Below, piece after piece: positions 7,877 to 16,908 of a stretch of 50,439 nucleotides of DNA. A model generated the notes under the pieces. The model worked only from the letters and a program-made list of their open reading frames with translations, was not told where the DNA came from and did not search any database. Origin of the DNA: Pseudomonadota bacterium (GTDB lineage Bacteria; Desulfobacterota; Syntrophorhabdia; Syntrophorhabdales; Syntrophorhabdaceae); assembly GCA_026388255.1 (NCBI GenBank), contig JAPLKC010000133.1, forward strand, positions 1-50,439. Direction: 5' to 3'. The position numbers and the translations under genes are program-made. Numbering within the stretch: the stretch's first letter is position 1; every line of letters starts with the position of its first letter.

Positions 7877-8641
7877 ATGTATAACGCGCCTATTCTGAAA
7901 AAATCGCTTGAAGTTCTCAAGTTTATCGTTGACAGTGGGACCCCCCTCGGCGTCACAGAAATATCAAAAAACCTGTCTGTAAGCAAAAGCACAATATACG
8001 GGATATTAAACGCCCTGAAAGACGAAAAATTTGTTGATAAAGACAACAAAACCAAGAAATATATCATCGGGACAGAGTTGTATGAGCTTGCAAAAAAGGT
8101 ATTTAAGGGTGGAGAGATCGTAATGGTCGCCAGACCTTTCCTGGAAAAGCTCGTTTCACTCGTGGATGAAACCACCTTTCTTTGCATAAGAGAAGCTGCT
8201 GTTGCCAGGGTACTCGATGCCATAGAAGCAAAAAAAGCGCTCAAAATATCCTCTCCGATAGGCACACGATTCCCGATTACCGCATCTGTTCTCTGCAAGG
8301 CATTTCTTTCCCCTATGGACAACGAAAGTATAAAGATGTTTTTGAAAGAGAAGGGGCTGCCGCGATATACTGAAGACAGCATTACCGATATTGATGAATT
8401 TCTTAAAGAGATTGATAAAATGAGGGAAGCGGGCTACAGTCTTGATCTTGAGGAATATTTAAAGGGGGTACGGGCCGTGGCAACACTTATTTATTCAGGC
8501 GGTGTGCCTGTCGGGGCCATCTGTATAATCGGCTTCTCAACCTCAATGTATGACGATAAGCTGCCTTCCATAATCCAGCATTTGAAGAACACGGCTCAGC
8601 AGATAAGCGAAAGACTATCTCAATTAAAAATATTATTGTAG
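7877..8641 (+). CDS. IclR family transcriptional regulator
   Basis: This 254-aa protein has an N-terminal winged helix-turn-helix (about residues 5-60, including LGVTEISKNLSVSKSTIYGI) and a C-terminal IclR effector-binding domain (about 75-250) with the family segments GTRFPITAS and VRAVATLIYSG. IclR proteins bind small ligands such as aromatic or organic acids and act as repressors or activators of adjacent genes. It is divergent from the RACo-cooC-folD-acsD-cooS operon, so control of that operon is the simplest hypothesis; this is inferred from position. The ATG at 7877 is chosen because it begins directly at the conserved N-terminal helix and a promoter lies just upstream. Confidence 0.93.
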   Translation: MYNAPILKKSLEVLKFIVDSGTPLGVTEISKNLSVSKSTIYGILNALKDEKFVDKDNKTKKYIIGTELYELAKKVFKGGEIVMVARPFLEKLVSLVDETTFLCIREAAVARVLDAIEAKKALKISSPIGTRFPITASVLCKAFLSPMDNESIKMFLKEKGLPRYTEDSITDIDEFLKEIDKMREAGYSLDLEEYLKGVRAVATLIYSGGVPVGAICIIGFSTSMYDDKLPSIIQHLKNTAQQISERLSQLKILL

Positions 8642-8682
8642 CAACAGACGCCGAAACAATCCTGACCTTATCTCCAACAATA

Positions 8683-9744
8683 TTATAGCCACTTTTTTCT
8701 CTTGAAATAAGCCAGCATAAAAGCTGCAATAACTGCCATAAGAATAAGCACGGCGGGATAACCCCATTTAGATTCAAGCTCCGGCATAAACTTAAAATTC
8801 ATGCCGTATAAACCGACTATAAACGTTAATGGTATAAAAATGGTAGCGATCATGGTCAATACTTTCATAATCTCATTTGTCTTATTGCCGATGCTTGAAA
8901 GGTAAATGTCAAGCATCCCGGAAAGCATTTCCCTGAAAGTCTCTACCGAATCAATAACCTGAATCGTATGGTCATAGACATCCCTCAGGTAAAGGCGTGT
9001 TGATTTTTGTATAAGTGCAGACTCTCCTCTTTCAAGAGTCCCGATCAACTCCCTTAACGGCCAGACAGATCTGCGTAAAAATATCATCTCACTCTTTAAT
9101 TTGTGAAGAAAACTCAATGTTTCCGGTTTAGTGTTTCTAATCAATTCTTCCTCTAAGATGTCTATGGTTTCTCCAAGCTTCTCAAGGACAATAAAATAAT
9201 TATCAATAATTACATCAATCAGGGAATATACAAGGTAGTCAGCCCCCAGTTTTCTAATCCGCCCTTTATTGTTTCTTATTCTGTCCCGAATATACTCAAA
9301 TACGCCGCCTCCCGTTTCCTGAAATGAAATGACATAATTGTGTCCCAGTACCAGACTGACCTGTTCAGTTTTTATTTCCCTGTGAGCATCATCGTAAGAG
9401 ATCATCTTTAATACAATATAAATATAACTATCATAATCTTCTATTTTAGGGCGCTGGTCGGTATTTAATATATCTTCCAGTAAAAGAGGGTGTAAATTAA
9501 AGCACTGTCCTGTTTTTTCAATGACCTCCACATCATGAATGCCTTCTATGTTTATCCAGGTAATTGTCGGTTTGTCCTTAAAAGAAGAACATTCCTCAAT
9601 GCTGCTGATTTCCATTTCCTTAAATTGCGTTTCATCATAGTCAATAAGCGTGATTCTGGAATTTTCCGTTTTTTGCTCTCCGATATGAATGAGGGTTCCA
9701 GGAAGTAAACCCGTTTTTTTAGACCGATTTTTTACATTTTTCAA
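8683..9744 (-). CDS. corA: CorA family magnesium/cobalt transport protein
   Basis: This 353-aa protein is a CorA channel: a long N-terminal cytoplasmic domain, then two C-terminal transmembrane helices separated by the periplasmic GMN loop (YGMNFKFMPE). The first helix contains the TIFIPLTFIVGLYGMN segment and the protein ends in the basic tail FKRKKWL. It moves Mg2+ and possibly Co2+ or Ni2+. Cobalt and nickel import would suit the corrinoid and CODH enzymes encoded nearby, but selectivity cannot be read from the sequence. It converges on the IclR gene with a 41-bp gap and appears monocistronic. Confidence 0.95.
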   Translation of the reverse strand: MKNVKNRSKKTGLLPGTLIHIGEQKTENSRITLIDYDETQFKEMEISSIEECSSFKDKPTITWINIEGIHDVEVIEKTGQCFNLHPLLLEDILNTDQRPKIEDYDSYIYIVLKMISYDDAHREIKTEQVSLVLGHNYVISFQETGGGVFEYIRDRIRNNKGRIRKLGADYLVYSLIDVIIDNYFIVLEKLGETIDILEEELIRNTKPETLSFLHKLKSEMIFLRRSVWPLRELIGTLERGESALIQKSTRLYLRDVYDHTIQVIDSVETFREMLSGMLDIYLSSIGNKTNEIMKVLTMIATIFIPLTFIVGLYGMNFKFMPELESKWGYPAVLILMAVIAAFMLAYFKRKKWL

Positions 9745-9857
9745 ATTTATAGCCCTCCTCTCTGGCCCGTTCGTTCAAATCAGCTTAAGATCGCTGAGTA
9801 AAATCGCTGATGATAGACCTTCCCCCCTCCTCCCCGGCCTGACAGAATGAACCTCCA

Positions 9858-9975
9858 CGCAGCAGAGCTGCGAGGTATCATAGGAATGGGGAGCATTATT
9901 ATTCCCCCTCACCCTGCCCTCTCCCTCAAGGGGCGAGGGAATTTGGTTAACCCGAAGCAAAGCTTCGAGGAATCA
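9858..9975. repeat. Paired palindromic intergenic repeats upstream of corA
   Basis: Two copies of a related hairpin flank a third imperfect one. CGCAGC-AGA-GCTGCG followed by AGGTATCA is at 9858-9880 and CGAAGC-AAA-GCTTCG followed by AGGAATCA is at 9953-9975; both share the same layout and tail. Between them a C-rich/G-rich imperfect hairpin (about 9919-9941) reads as a run of CCCTCTCCC against GGGGCGAGGG. The rest of the 270-bp corA-truA spacer shows no gene. Confidence 0.6.
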
Positions 9976-10014
9976 ATTGATTGTAATAAAAGTCTCTGTT
10001 TATCCGGCAATAAA

Positions 10015-10749
10015 TCAATATTTTATCCTTCTCAGGAACAGTCCTTTAGCCGGCGCCGTTGGGCCTGCCTTCTCGCGGTCTTTTGATTCAAGGATCGCCC
10101 GGAAATCATTCTCGGTGAGCTTCCCTGATCCTACAAGCATAAGTGTCCCGACAATATTTCTAACCATATAACGTAAAAAACCGGTACCCTCTATCACAAC
10201 GTATATCAAATCTCCTCTCTTTTTTACACCTGCTTGTAATACTTCCCGTATAGGATTTTGATAAAATGTATTCTTTTTTTTAAAAGCAGAAAAATCGTGA
10301 GCCCCTGTAATCCGTTTGATTGTCCGGTGCATTGACAACACGTTGAGGGCATACGGTATATGCCACACATACCGTGTATAAAAGGGTGAACTGCATGACG
10401 AGTTTAAAATAGAATATGTATAAATTTTACTCCTTGCAGAATACCGTGAGTGGAAATCCTCGTCTGCTTTACGTGCATCGCTTATCCTGATATCCGGGGG
10501 CAACAGGCTGTTTAAGCCTCTGATAAGCCCCTTAAGCTCTATGACGCTATTGGTAAAAAAATTTACTGTCTGCCCGTATGCATGGACCCCGCTGTCCGTT
10601 CTTGCCCCTGCAAAAAGTTTAATATGATGATTGACGATTTTTTCAATTCTTTCTTGTAAGGTTTGTTGTATGGTTATCAAATCCGGCTGGCATTGCCATC
10701 CATGATAATTAGTCCCATCGTATGAAACAATAAGAGATATATTTTGCAT
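10015..10749 (-). CDS. truA: tRNA pseudouridine(38-40) synthase TruA
   Basis: This 244-aa enzyme converts uridines 38-40 of the tRNA anticodon arm to pseudouridine. The catalytic Asp52 lies in GARTDSGVHAYGQ, and the N-terminal strand ISLIVSYDGTNYHGWQ and the late segment GTGFLRYMVRNIVGTL are family signatures. Length is normal. The upstream lipoprotein gene ends 9 bp before the truA start, so the two are probably co-transcribed on the minus strand, divergent from gyrA. Confidence 0.96.
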   Translation of the reverse strand: MQNISLIVSYDGTNYHGWQCQPDLITIQQTLQERIEKIVNHHIKLFAGARTDSGVHAYGQTVNFFTNSVIELKGLIRGLNSLLPPDIRISDARKADEDFHSRYSARSKIYTYSILNSSCSSPFYTRYVWHIPYALNVLSMHRTIKRITGAHDFSAFKKKNTFYQNPIREVLQAGVKKRGDLIYVVIEGTGFLRYMVRNIVGTLMLVGSGKLTENDFRAILESKDREKAGPTAPAKGLFLRRIKY

Positions 10750-10758
10750 TTACTAATT

Positions 10759-11055
10759 CTATCGTGGCTTCTTTTTAACACCTTGCTCTATTTTTATGCC
10801 TTCTTTCGGCTTTTCAGCTTCTTTTGTCTCAGGCTTCAGTTTAATCTTCCCTTTTTCTTCATAATTGATATTTTCATCAAGTTTTGTATAAAGCTTCTCT
10901 AATTCTTTTTTTAACCCGATGTTTTCAGCCTTTAAAAAATTATTCTCCTCTTTCAAAAGTCTTGTTTCCTCTTTCAAGCCTTTTACTTCCTTGCCGCAGG
11001 AGAAGCATCCTGTCGCGATCAGGGAAAGTACCATAAAAATTGTTATAGCTTTCAT
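10759..11055 (-). CDS. Small predicted lipoprotein with coiled coil
   Basis: This 98-aa protein begins at the ATG at 11055 because that start gives a clean signal peptide, MKAITIFMVLSLIATGC, with a lipobox-like cysteine at 17 and another at 20. An upstream in-frame start would add 26 residues with no such signal. Residues about 25-55 form a strongly predicted coiled coil of repeated Leu and Glu/Lys (GLKEETRLLKEEN and so on). The tail is Lys/Glu/Pro rich. It is probably anchored in a membrane, possibly as a periplasmic spacer or scaffold. No family was recognised. It is likely co-transcribed with truA. Confidence 0.6.
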   Translation of the reverse strand: MKAITIFMVLSLIATGCFSCGKEVKGLKEETRLLKEENNFLKAENIGLKKELEKLYTKLDENINYEEKGKIKLKPETKEAEKPKEGIKIEQGVKKKPR

Positions 11056-11087
11056 ATAAACATTATTTTCTATCAATGCGTTCCTAT

Positions 11088-11117
11088 TTGTCAACAGGTT
11101 AATGTTTATGCTAAAGT
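11088..11117 (+). promoter_or_regulatory. Candidate gyrA promoter
   Basis: TTGTCA (11088-11093) and TAAAGT (11112-11117) are separated by 18 bp, about 40 bases before the gyrA ATG. A clear GGAGG ribosome binding site (11143-11147) lies 8 bases before the start. The -10 match is weak, so this is tentative. Confidence 0.35.
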
Positions 11118-11155
11118 AATATAAAAAAACCACGCTAATAATGGAGGCGTCTTAA

Positions 11156-13600
11156 ATGCACACATCTGTAATAACTATCCCGATTGAAGAGGAAATGAAA
11201 AGATCTTACCTTGACTATGCAATGAGCACAATAATAGGCAGGGCATTGCCGGACATCAGAGACGGCTTGAAACCGGTCCATAGAAGAATTTTGTTTGCAA
11301 TGTACGATTTGAACAACATGCACGACAAACCATATAAAAAATCTGCAAGGGTTGTCGGCGATGTCATCGGTAAGTATCACCCGCACGGAGATCAGTCAGT
11401 ATACGATGCAATCACGAGGATGGTGCAGGATTTTTCCCTCAGATATCCCTTGATAGATGGTCAGGGCAATTTTGGCTCCATAGACGGAGATGCACCTGCT
11501 GCAATGAGGTACACGGAAGTAAGACTTACAAGAATGGCCGAAGAGATACTGAAGGACATGGAGAAGGAAACGGTCTCTTTTAAGACAAACTATGATGACT
11601 CTCTCGTTGAACCTGTTGTCATGCCGTCAAAAATACCGAACCTGCTAATTAACGGCTCCTCCGGCATTGCAGTCGGTATGGCAACAAATATACCTCCCCA
11701 CAACCTCACGGAAATCATCAATGGCATAATATCGTATATTGATAATCCCGCTATTACGCTGGATGAACTTATAACGCTTATACCGGGACCGGATTTTCCC
11801 ACACATGCCATCATTTACGGCAGACAGGGGATAAGGGAAGCCTACGAAACAGGAAGAGGGCATATCATCCTGCGTGCGAGAGCCCAGATAGAAAAGAAAA
11901 AGGAGCACAAAGAGGCGATAGTCATAACGGAAATACCGTATCAGGTCAACAAGGCACGTCTTATTGAAAATATCGTAGAACTGATAAATGCAAAGCGGAT
12001 TGAGGGTATATCAAACATAAAAGATGAATCAAACAGGGAAGGTATGAGGATCGTTCTGGAGTTGAAAAGGGGTGAGATGGCCGAGCCCATTTTGAATCAA
12101 CTCTATAAGCACACCCAGCTCCAAACAACCTTCGGCATTATTTTCCTTGCAATTGTGAACAATGAGCCTAAAACCCTCACCCTGTTCCAGTTGATCGAAG
12201 AGTTTGTAAAATTCAGAAAAGATATAGTAACTAAAAGATCTATCTTTGAGTTGAATAAAGCCCTGGATCGGCTACATATCCTTGAAGGGTTCAAAATAGC
12301 GCTTGACCACATAGATGAAGTAATCAGTCTTATTAAACAGGCAAAAACGGTTGCAGAAGCACGGGCCTCACTGATAGAACGTTTTACCTTTTCCGAAAAG
12401 CAGGCTACGAGCATTCTGGAAATGCGTTTGCAACGCCTTACATCCCTTGAAAGAACAAAAATTCTTGACGACTATACCAGCACCTCAGAAGAAATAGCAA
12501 AATTGCAGCAGATTCTTGGAGACGAAACGCTCCTCATTGGAGTAATAAAAAAAGAGCTTATTGAAATAAAAGAAAAATATGGCGACGGCAGACTGACGGA
12601 AATAGTCGATCAACTGCCTGACATCACCAAGGAAGACATGATTAAAGAGGAAGAGGTCGTTGTAACTATCACATACCGTGGTTATACAAAGCGAACCCCC
12701 CTGGATCAGTACAAACACCAGGCAAGGGGCGGCAAAGGGAAAATAGGTTTTATAGTAAAGGAAGAAGATTTTGTAGATCATCTGTATGTTGCTTCCACAC
12801 ATTCCTATATAATATTCTTTACCAACTCCGGGAAGGCACACATTGTAAAAGTTCACACCATCCCCGAAGCCCCCATGTCATCAAAGGGGAAACCGATTAT
12901 TAACCTTGTAAACATCGATAAAACCGAAAGGATAACGGCTGTAGCACACGTGAAAGATTTTTCAGAGAACAAATATCTTTTCTTAGTCACAAAAAAGGGG
13001 CAGGTAAAGAAGATAAGTCTCGACTCCCTGAAGCACTTACGAGCTCCTGGCATACGCGTAATCAGCCTTCCGGAAGATGACAGCCTCATAGGGGTACTCG
13101 AAACTGAAGGACAAAACGAAATCGAGATTGCCACAAAAAAAGGCAAGTCAATAAGGTTTGAGGAAAAAGAGATACGGCCTATGGGCAGGGTTGCATACGG
13201 GATACGAGGCATAAGACTTACAAAAAATGATGAGGTGGTTTCTGTTGAAATTGTCAACCAGGACTGCAATGTTTTTACAGTAACCGAAAAGGGTTATGGA
13301 AAACGTGCGCCCTGCAGCGAATACAGGGTCCAGGCAAGAGGCGGTAAGGGCATCATAAGTGTAAGATGCGGGGCAAAAAACGGTGAAGTAGTATGTTTAA
13401 GACAGGTAAGCGAAAATGATGAAGTAATACTTACAACGGATAACGGAAGGACAATACGATTCAAAATCCAGGATATCCCTGTCCAGAAAAGAGGCGGTCT
13501 CGGAGTAAAACTTATGGACTTAAGGGGTGCTGAAAAAATAGTCGGCGCCGTGGTCACATCGGCAATGGCTGAGATAGCAGACACAACATTTGAGGAGTAA
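11156..13600 (+). CDS. gyrA: DNA gyrase subunit A
   Basis: This 814-aa protein is the breakage-reunion subunit of DNA gyrase. The N-terminal region (1-500) holds LDYAMSTIIGRALPDIRDGL, the quinolone region YHPHGDQSVYD and the active-site Tyr119 in AAMRYTE. The C-terminal beta-pinwheel has the GyrA box in the form QARGGKG near the domain start, which supports GyrA over ParC. The residue matching E. coli Ser83 is Gln80, while the Asp87 equivalent (Asp84) is kept. The gene is not adjacent to gyrB here. The ATG at 11156 has a GGAGG ribosome binding site and starts at the conserved N-terminus. Confidence 0.97.
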   Translation: MHTSVITIPIEEEMKRSYLDYAMSTIIGRALPDIRDGLKPVHRRILFAMYDLNNMHDKPYKKSARVVGDVIGKYHPHGDQSVYDAITRMVQDFSLRYPLIDGQGNFGSIDGDAPAAMRYTEVRLTRMAEEILKDMEKETVSFKTNYDDSLVEPVVMPSKIPNLLINGSSGIAVGMATNIPPHNLTEIINGIISYIDNPAITLDELITLIPGPDFPTHAIIYGRQGIREAYETGRGHIILRARAQIEKKKEHKEAIVITEIPYQVNKARLIENIVELINAKRIEGISNIKDESNREGMRIVLELKRGEMAEPILNQLYKHTQLQTTFGIIFLAIVNNEPKTLTLFQLIEEFVKFRKDIVTKRSIFELNKALDRLHILEGFKIALDHIDEVISLIKQAKTVAEARASLIERFTFSEKQATSILEMRLQRLTSLERTKILDDYTSTSEEIAKLQQILGDETLLIGVIKKELIEIKEKYGDGRLTEIVDQLPDITKEDMIKEEEVVVTITYRGYTKRTPLDQYKHQARGGKGKIGFIVKEEDFVDHLYVASTHSYIIFFTNSGKAHIVKVHTIPEAPMSSKGKPIINLVNIDKTERITAVAHVKDFSENKYLFLVTKKGQVKKISLDSLKHLRAPGIRVISLPEDDSLIGVLETEGQNEIEIATKKGKSIRFEEKEIRPMGRVAYGIRGIRLTKNDEVVSVEIVNQDCNVFTVTEKGYGKRAPCSEYRVQARGGKGIISVRCGAKNGEVVCLRQVSENDEVILTTDNGRTIRFKIQDIPVQKRGGLGVKLMDLRGAEKIVGAVVTSAMAEIADTTFEE

Positions 13601-13630
13601 CGGCAATTCCGGATTCTGGATGTTAGATGT

Positions 13631-13777
13631 TGATGCACTCGTAAAAGTCCAAAACCTGTCACTCCGGTGAAAACCGGAGTCCAGAACACATTGAAATCAC
13701 TGGATTCCCACGCTTGTGCCCTTCAGGGTATTCGTGGGAATGACAAAACGACAGAAATACGACTTTTCACGAGTTCA
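13631..13777. repeat. Dispersed palindromic element with terminal inverted repeats (copy 1)
   Basis: The element starts with TGATGCACTCGTAAAAGTC (13631-13649) and ends with an imperfect inverse, GACTTTTCACGAGTTCA (13761-13777). Inside are two hairpins: CTCCGG with CCGGAG (13662-13679), and ATTCCCACG with CGTGGGAAT enclosing CCCTTCAGGG (about 13704-13741). Related copies lie at 33413-33580 and, left-truncated, at 49112-49212. A stray end (TGATGCACTCGTAAA) is at 28024-28038. It has no coding capacity and fills most of the gyrA-gpsA spacer. Confidence 0.8.
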
Positions 13778-13830
13778 TTAGATGTTGGATTGTACATGAA
13801 AAAACAGATTAGAGTATGTAAACAATTCAA

Positions 13831-14847
13831 ATGTTAGAAAATAAAACAAAGTTGAAAATCGGGGTAATCGGCGCCGGTGCATGGGGGACTGCATTTTCCA
13901 TGCATCTTGTAAGAAAAGGCTACAAGGTACTTCTGTGGGTTTTTGAAAGGGAACTTTATGAAATACTTAAAAGAGAGCGGATAAACAGGTACTATCTGGA
14001 AGGTTTTTCATTACCTGCACAAATTGACTTTACCGATAATCTCTCTGAGCTCGCAGATTATTCAGATGATATCGTTATCGCAACACCTTCCTTTGCTTTG
14101 CAGGAAACCCTGGAAAAGGTATCCTGCCCCCTTTTGAATAAAAATATATTGCTCCTCACAAAAGGATTTGAAACAGAAACGCTGCTGCGCATGAGTGAGG
14201 TTGTAGAAAAATGCCTGGGCAGAAGAAATACCCGCATCGCAGTACTTTCAGGCCCATCCTTTGCAAAAGAGGTCGCCTTGGGTGCATTCACATCCGTTGT
14301 TGTGGCATCAAAACACAGCAAGCTTTCCTCATATTTTCAAAAACATATGCATGATGATAATTTTCGTATATATACAAGCAAAGACATTGTAGGTGTAGAA
14401 CTGGGCGGCGCAATGAAAAATGTCATGGCTATAGGCGCAGGCATTATAGAAGGTTTGGCGCTCGGCACAAACACCCAGGCAGCCTTCATAACACGAGCCC
14501 TTGCTGAAATCAAAAGACTCGGCAAGGCCCTTGGCGCAAAGGAAACCACCTTCATGGGTCTTTCCGGCATAGGCGACCTGATGCTCACATCCTATGGACA
14601 GCTCAGCAGGAACAGAATGTTCGGGGTAGAACTCTCAAAAGGAAAAAGACCGGAAGATATTATAAAATCACAGAACACTGTTGTTGAGGGGTACTACACG
14701 ATTAAGGCCGCATATAGACTCTCTAAAACACTGAACATAGAGATGCCTATCACTGAGGAACTGCATAAAGTCGTCTTTGAAGGGAAAAGCCTCCAGACGT
14801 CTCTCAAAGATATTAAGAGCAGGGCTCTTAAAGAAGAAGATATATAA
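13831..14847 (+). CDS. gpsA: Glycerol-3-phosphate dehydrogenase [NAD(P)+]
   Basis: This 338-aa enzyme reduces dihydroxyacetone phosphate to sn-glycerol 3-phosphate for membrane lipid synthesis. The Rossmann motif GVIGAGAWGTAFS is at about 12-24, followed by LSGPSFAKEV and the GVELGGAMKNVMAIGAGI segment with the catalytic lysine, then FMGLSGIGDLMLT. Length is normal. The start at 13831 lacks an obvious ribosome binding site, but it is the first Met before the Rossmann strand. It stands alone between a repeat element and a DUF6125-like gene. Confidence 0.96.
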   Translation: MLENKTKLKIGVIGAGAWGTAFSMHLVRKGYKVLLWVFERELYEILKRERINRYYLEGFSLPAQIDFTDNLSELADYSDDIVIATPSFALQETLEKVSCPLLNKNILLLTKGFETETLLRMSEVVEKCLGRRNTRIAVLSGPSFAKEVALGAFTSVVVASKHSKLSSYFQKHMHDDNFRIYTSKDIVGVELGGAMKNVMAIGAGIIEGLALGTNTQAAFITRALAEIKRLGKALGAKETTFMGLSGIGDLMLTSYGQLSRNRMFGVELSKGKRPEDIIKSQNTVVEGYYTIKAAYRLSKTLNIEMPITEELHKVVFEGKSLQTSLKDIKSRALKEEDI

Positions 14848-14957
14848 AACCGATTTGTAATTTAGAATTGCGAATTGCGAATTTTAAAATGCAAAATCAC
14901 AGTCAAATATCAAAGAAAAACGCAGATTTTGAATACATCATGGTATAAGGGGGTTAT

Positions 14958-15464
14958 ATGGATTTGAGAGTTATTGAAAATATGGAAGCGCCCGAGTTGA
15001 GAAGCTATATTGAGTTCCTCCTCTGGCATTACAGGGTTGTCGATGCGTTCTGGTTTTTATATGTGGCAGAAGATTTCGATCAACCAACTGCGGAACATCT
15101 TAACGAAAAGGTCTGGGGGCGTGTACCACAAATGGCAGCAAAAGATCTGATCAGGCGTTTCAATATTAAAGAAAAAGGGTTGGCAGGCTTTGTTAAAACC
15201 CTCAGACTTTTTACATGGACAATTATTGTAGGATATGAGATTGAAGAAAAGGAAAATGAGGTGATCATAACCATACCTCACTGTCCCACGCAGGAAGCCC
15301 GTTTAAAACGCGGCATCGGAGAATTCGTATGCAAGGAGATGCATAAAGCTGAATTTACAGCCTTTGCTCATGAGATTGATCCTGACATCAAAGTCGAGTG
15401 TCTCTTTGCGCCTCCCGACCCTCATCCGGGCGATACTTTCTGCAAGTGGAGATTTACCATTTAA
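14958..15464 (+). CDS. DUF6125-like conserved protein
   Basis: This 168-aa protein begins [26 protein letters not shown], cited here in part: an N-terminal helical segment with [11 protein letters not shown], then a region near 75-120 and a C-terminal half with several conserved cysteines ([43 protein letters not shown]). The cysteine and Asp-Pro pattern looks like that of the DUF6125 and L-2-amino-thiazoline-4-carboxylate hydrolase-like proteins frequent in anaerobic deltaproteobacteria. The substrate is unknown. A strong AAGGGGG ribosome binding site precedes the ATG. It appears monocistronic. The family name is from memory of the motif and should be taken as probable. Confidence 0.6.
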   Translation: MDLRVIENMEAPELRSYIEFLLWHYRVVDAFWFLYVAEDFDQPTAEHLNEKVWGRVPQMAAKDLIRRFNIKEKGLAGFVKTLRLFTWTIIVGYEIEEKENEVIITIPHCPTQEARLKRGIGEFVCKEMHKAEFTAFAHEIDPDIKVECLFAPPDPHPGDTFCKWRFTI

Positions 15465-16104
15465 TATTTGTGGACCCCCGCAGTTCGTTGATAAAGGTTT
15501 TACTTATTAAGCTGAATAATTCATTCAATCTTGCCAGAGCTCAATAAAAAATCTCCTTCGACTTATGTAAAAAGTAAAGATACGCGGGTTTGCCTGCCTG
15601 CGGCAGACAGGCCGTAATGAATCTTTCTCTCGTTCCGGCAAAAAAACCTGCTTTAACTCTGCGCTCTCTGTGGACTTGAACGACCGTAAGGGAGTGGGCC
15701 TGTCCTCGCTTGGCGGGGGCCTGTCCCCTGCCAAGGGGGCGAGAGAGAAAAGCATTAAAAGCATTTACCTCTTACAGGGGCAACATAGTACACGGAGAAA
15801 GGCAAGATATTTTGATATTTTTTATTTAGACGAAGCATCCTGACCCCTGACACCTGTCCGCGGAAGCGGGAGATCATTCGAGGGCAGGCAATGGCTATAA
15901 TTTGGATGGGGTGATGGGTGTACTGGTTGTATATGAAAAAAGACATAAAGATTTGCCTCAGGAAATCCGTGTAACAGTTACACAGATTTCTGAAATAGTC
16001 GGAAAAACAATAAGGACGCTGTTTAACGGGCTATCTCTTTTAAAACTTGTTTTAAAAATATTGGAAGCATGAACTCGATATCCATATAAATTATCTTTTA
16101 ATTT
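15465..16104. other. Gene-poor spacer with palindromic repeats
   Basis: No convincing gene lies in these 640 bp. They hold a hairpin GCCTGCCTGC/GGCAGACAGGC (15592-15612), and a second hairpin with arms at 15709-15719 and 15725-15735 (CTTGGC against GCCAAG) inside a G/C-rich block flanked by CTCTCT and AGAGAG. A 52-codon open frame at 15914-16072 (plus strand) has no ribosome binding site and no recognised similarity, so it may be a gene remnant. Confidence 0.5.
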
Positions 16105-16908
16105 TTACTGCCCATTATTTCCGTTTTTTATTGCCTCCCAACCGTTTTTTATCTTATCCGGGCAGTGTTTTTTTCCATGTTTCAGACATTCATAATATTT
16201 TTTCGGGATTTCCGATTTATCAACTGCTTTTGGGTCATAATAAATATTTGCACCAATATCTTCAGCCACATATTCCTTAAATAATTCTTCCAGTCTATTC
16301 TGCAACATCCCTTTGATTTCCACGACACGGACATCATATCCGATGTTGCGGAGGTTTTCCCGAAGCATGTGGTTTATATGGCCGGTGCATATTTCAATTC
16401 GATGGGTGACCGGGGCCGCATTGAACTGAGCAAGGACTTGTAGCGCAAGCTCAGTATACTTTACGAGATATCTCCCTGTTTGAATACCAACCTCGGGATC
16501 ATCTCTGAAATACTCAACAGGCACTACGGCACTTAAAACATTTTTTTCGTCTGAAACACCCACCATTACGCCGCACAAGGGGAACCCCCATCCGGCATCG
16601 TCTATTCGTAATACAGGGAGGTTCGGCAAAACAAAACTTTCATAATCTTCTTCCAGGAGTTTCTCCAGAATGTGCATGTCAATGCACACCAGACTATGCC
16701 CTTCTTTTTTTTTATTATAACGATATATTTTTATATTCCATTTCGGGGTAATTACCCCTTCTTCCGCTCCACAATACGATACTTTTAAAGATCTATTATT
16801 TTCTGTCTTTGGAACTATTAACCCCTTCTCGGAAGCACATGTGAGTTTGGCCTGGATAAAGTCCGCTTCTTCCCGGGAGAAAACTCTCTTTGAAAGGTTG
16901 ATTTGCAT
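16105..16908 (-). CDS. Conserved-looking hypothetical protein, possible RNase H-like fold
   Basis: This 267-aa protein is not recognised. Residues about 97-135 read as two hydrophobic strands around an acidic turn, VLRIDDAGWGFPLCGVMVGV then VLSAVVPVEYF. A later strand-helix-strand, RIEICTGHINHMLRENLRNI then YDVRVVEIKG, follows near 170-205. Together these resemble an RNase H-like fold, with Asp at the end of strand 1 and Glu at the end of a later strand. The C-terminal 60 residues are basic with a Cys/His cluster (YYECLKHGKKHC), possibly metal or nucleic acid binding. It is flanked by repeat-rich spacers, so it may be accessory. This is pattern-based inference only. Confidence 0.55.
   Translation of the reverse strand: MQINLSKRVFSREEADFIQAKLTCASEKGLIVPKTENNRSLKVSYCGAEEGVITPKWNIKIYRYNKKKEGHSLVCIDMHILEKLLEEDYESFVLPNLPVLRIDDAGWGFPLCGVMVGVSDEKNVLSAVVPVEYFRDDPEVGIQTGRYLVKYTELALQVLAQFNAAPVTHRIEICTGHINHMLRENLRNIGYDVRVVEIKGMLQNRLEELFKEYVAEDIGANIYYDPKAVDKSEIPKKYYECLKHGKKHCPDKIKNGWEAIKNGNNGQ

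Noticed and set aside
9775-9960. 61-codon minus-strand frame upstream of corA
   Set aside because: It is made of palindromic repeat sequence, translated into typical repeat-derived peptide, with no start signal.
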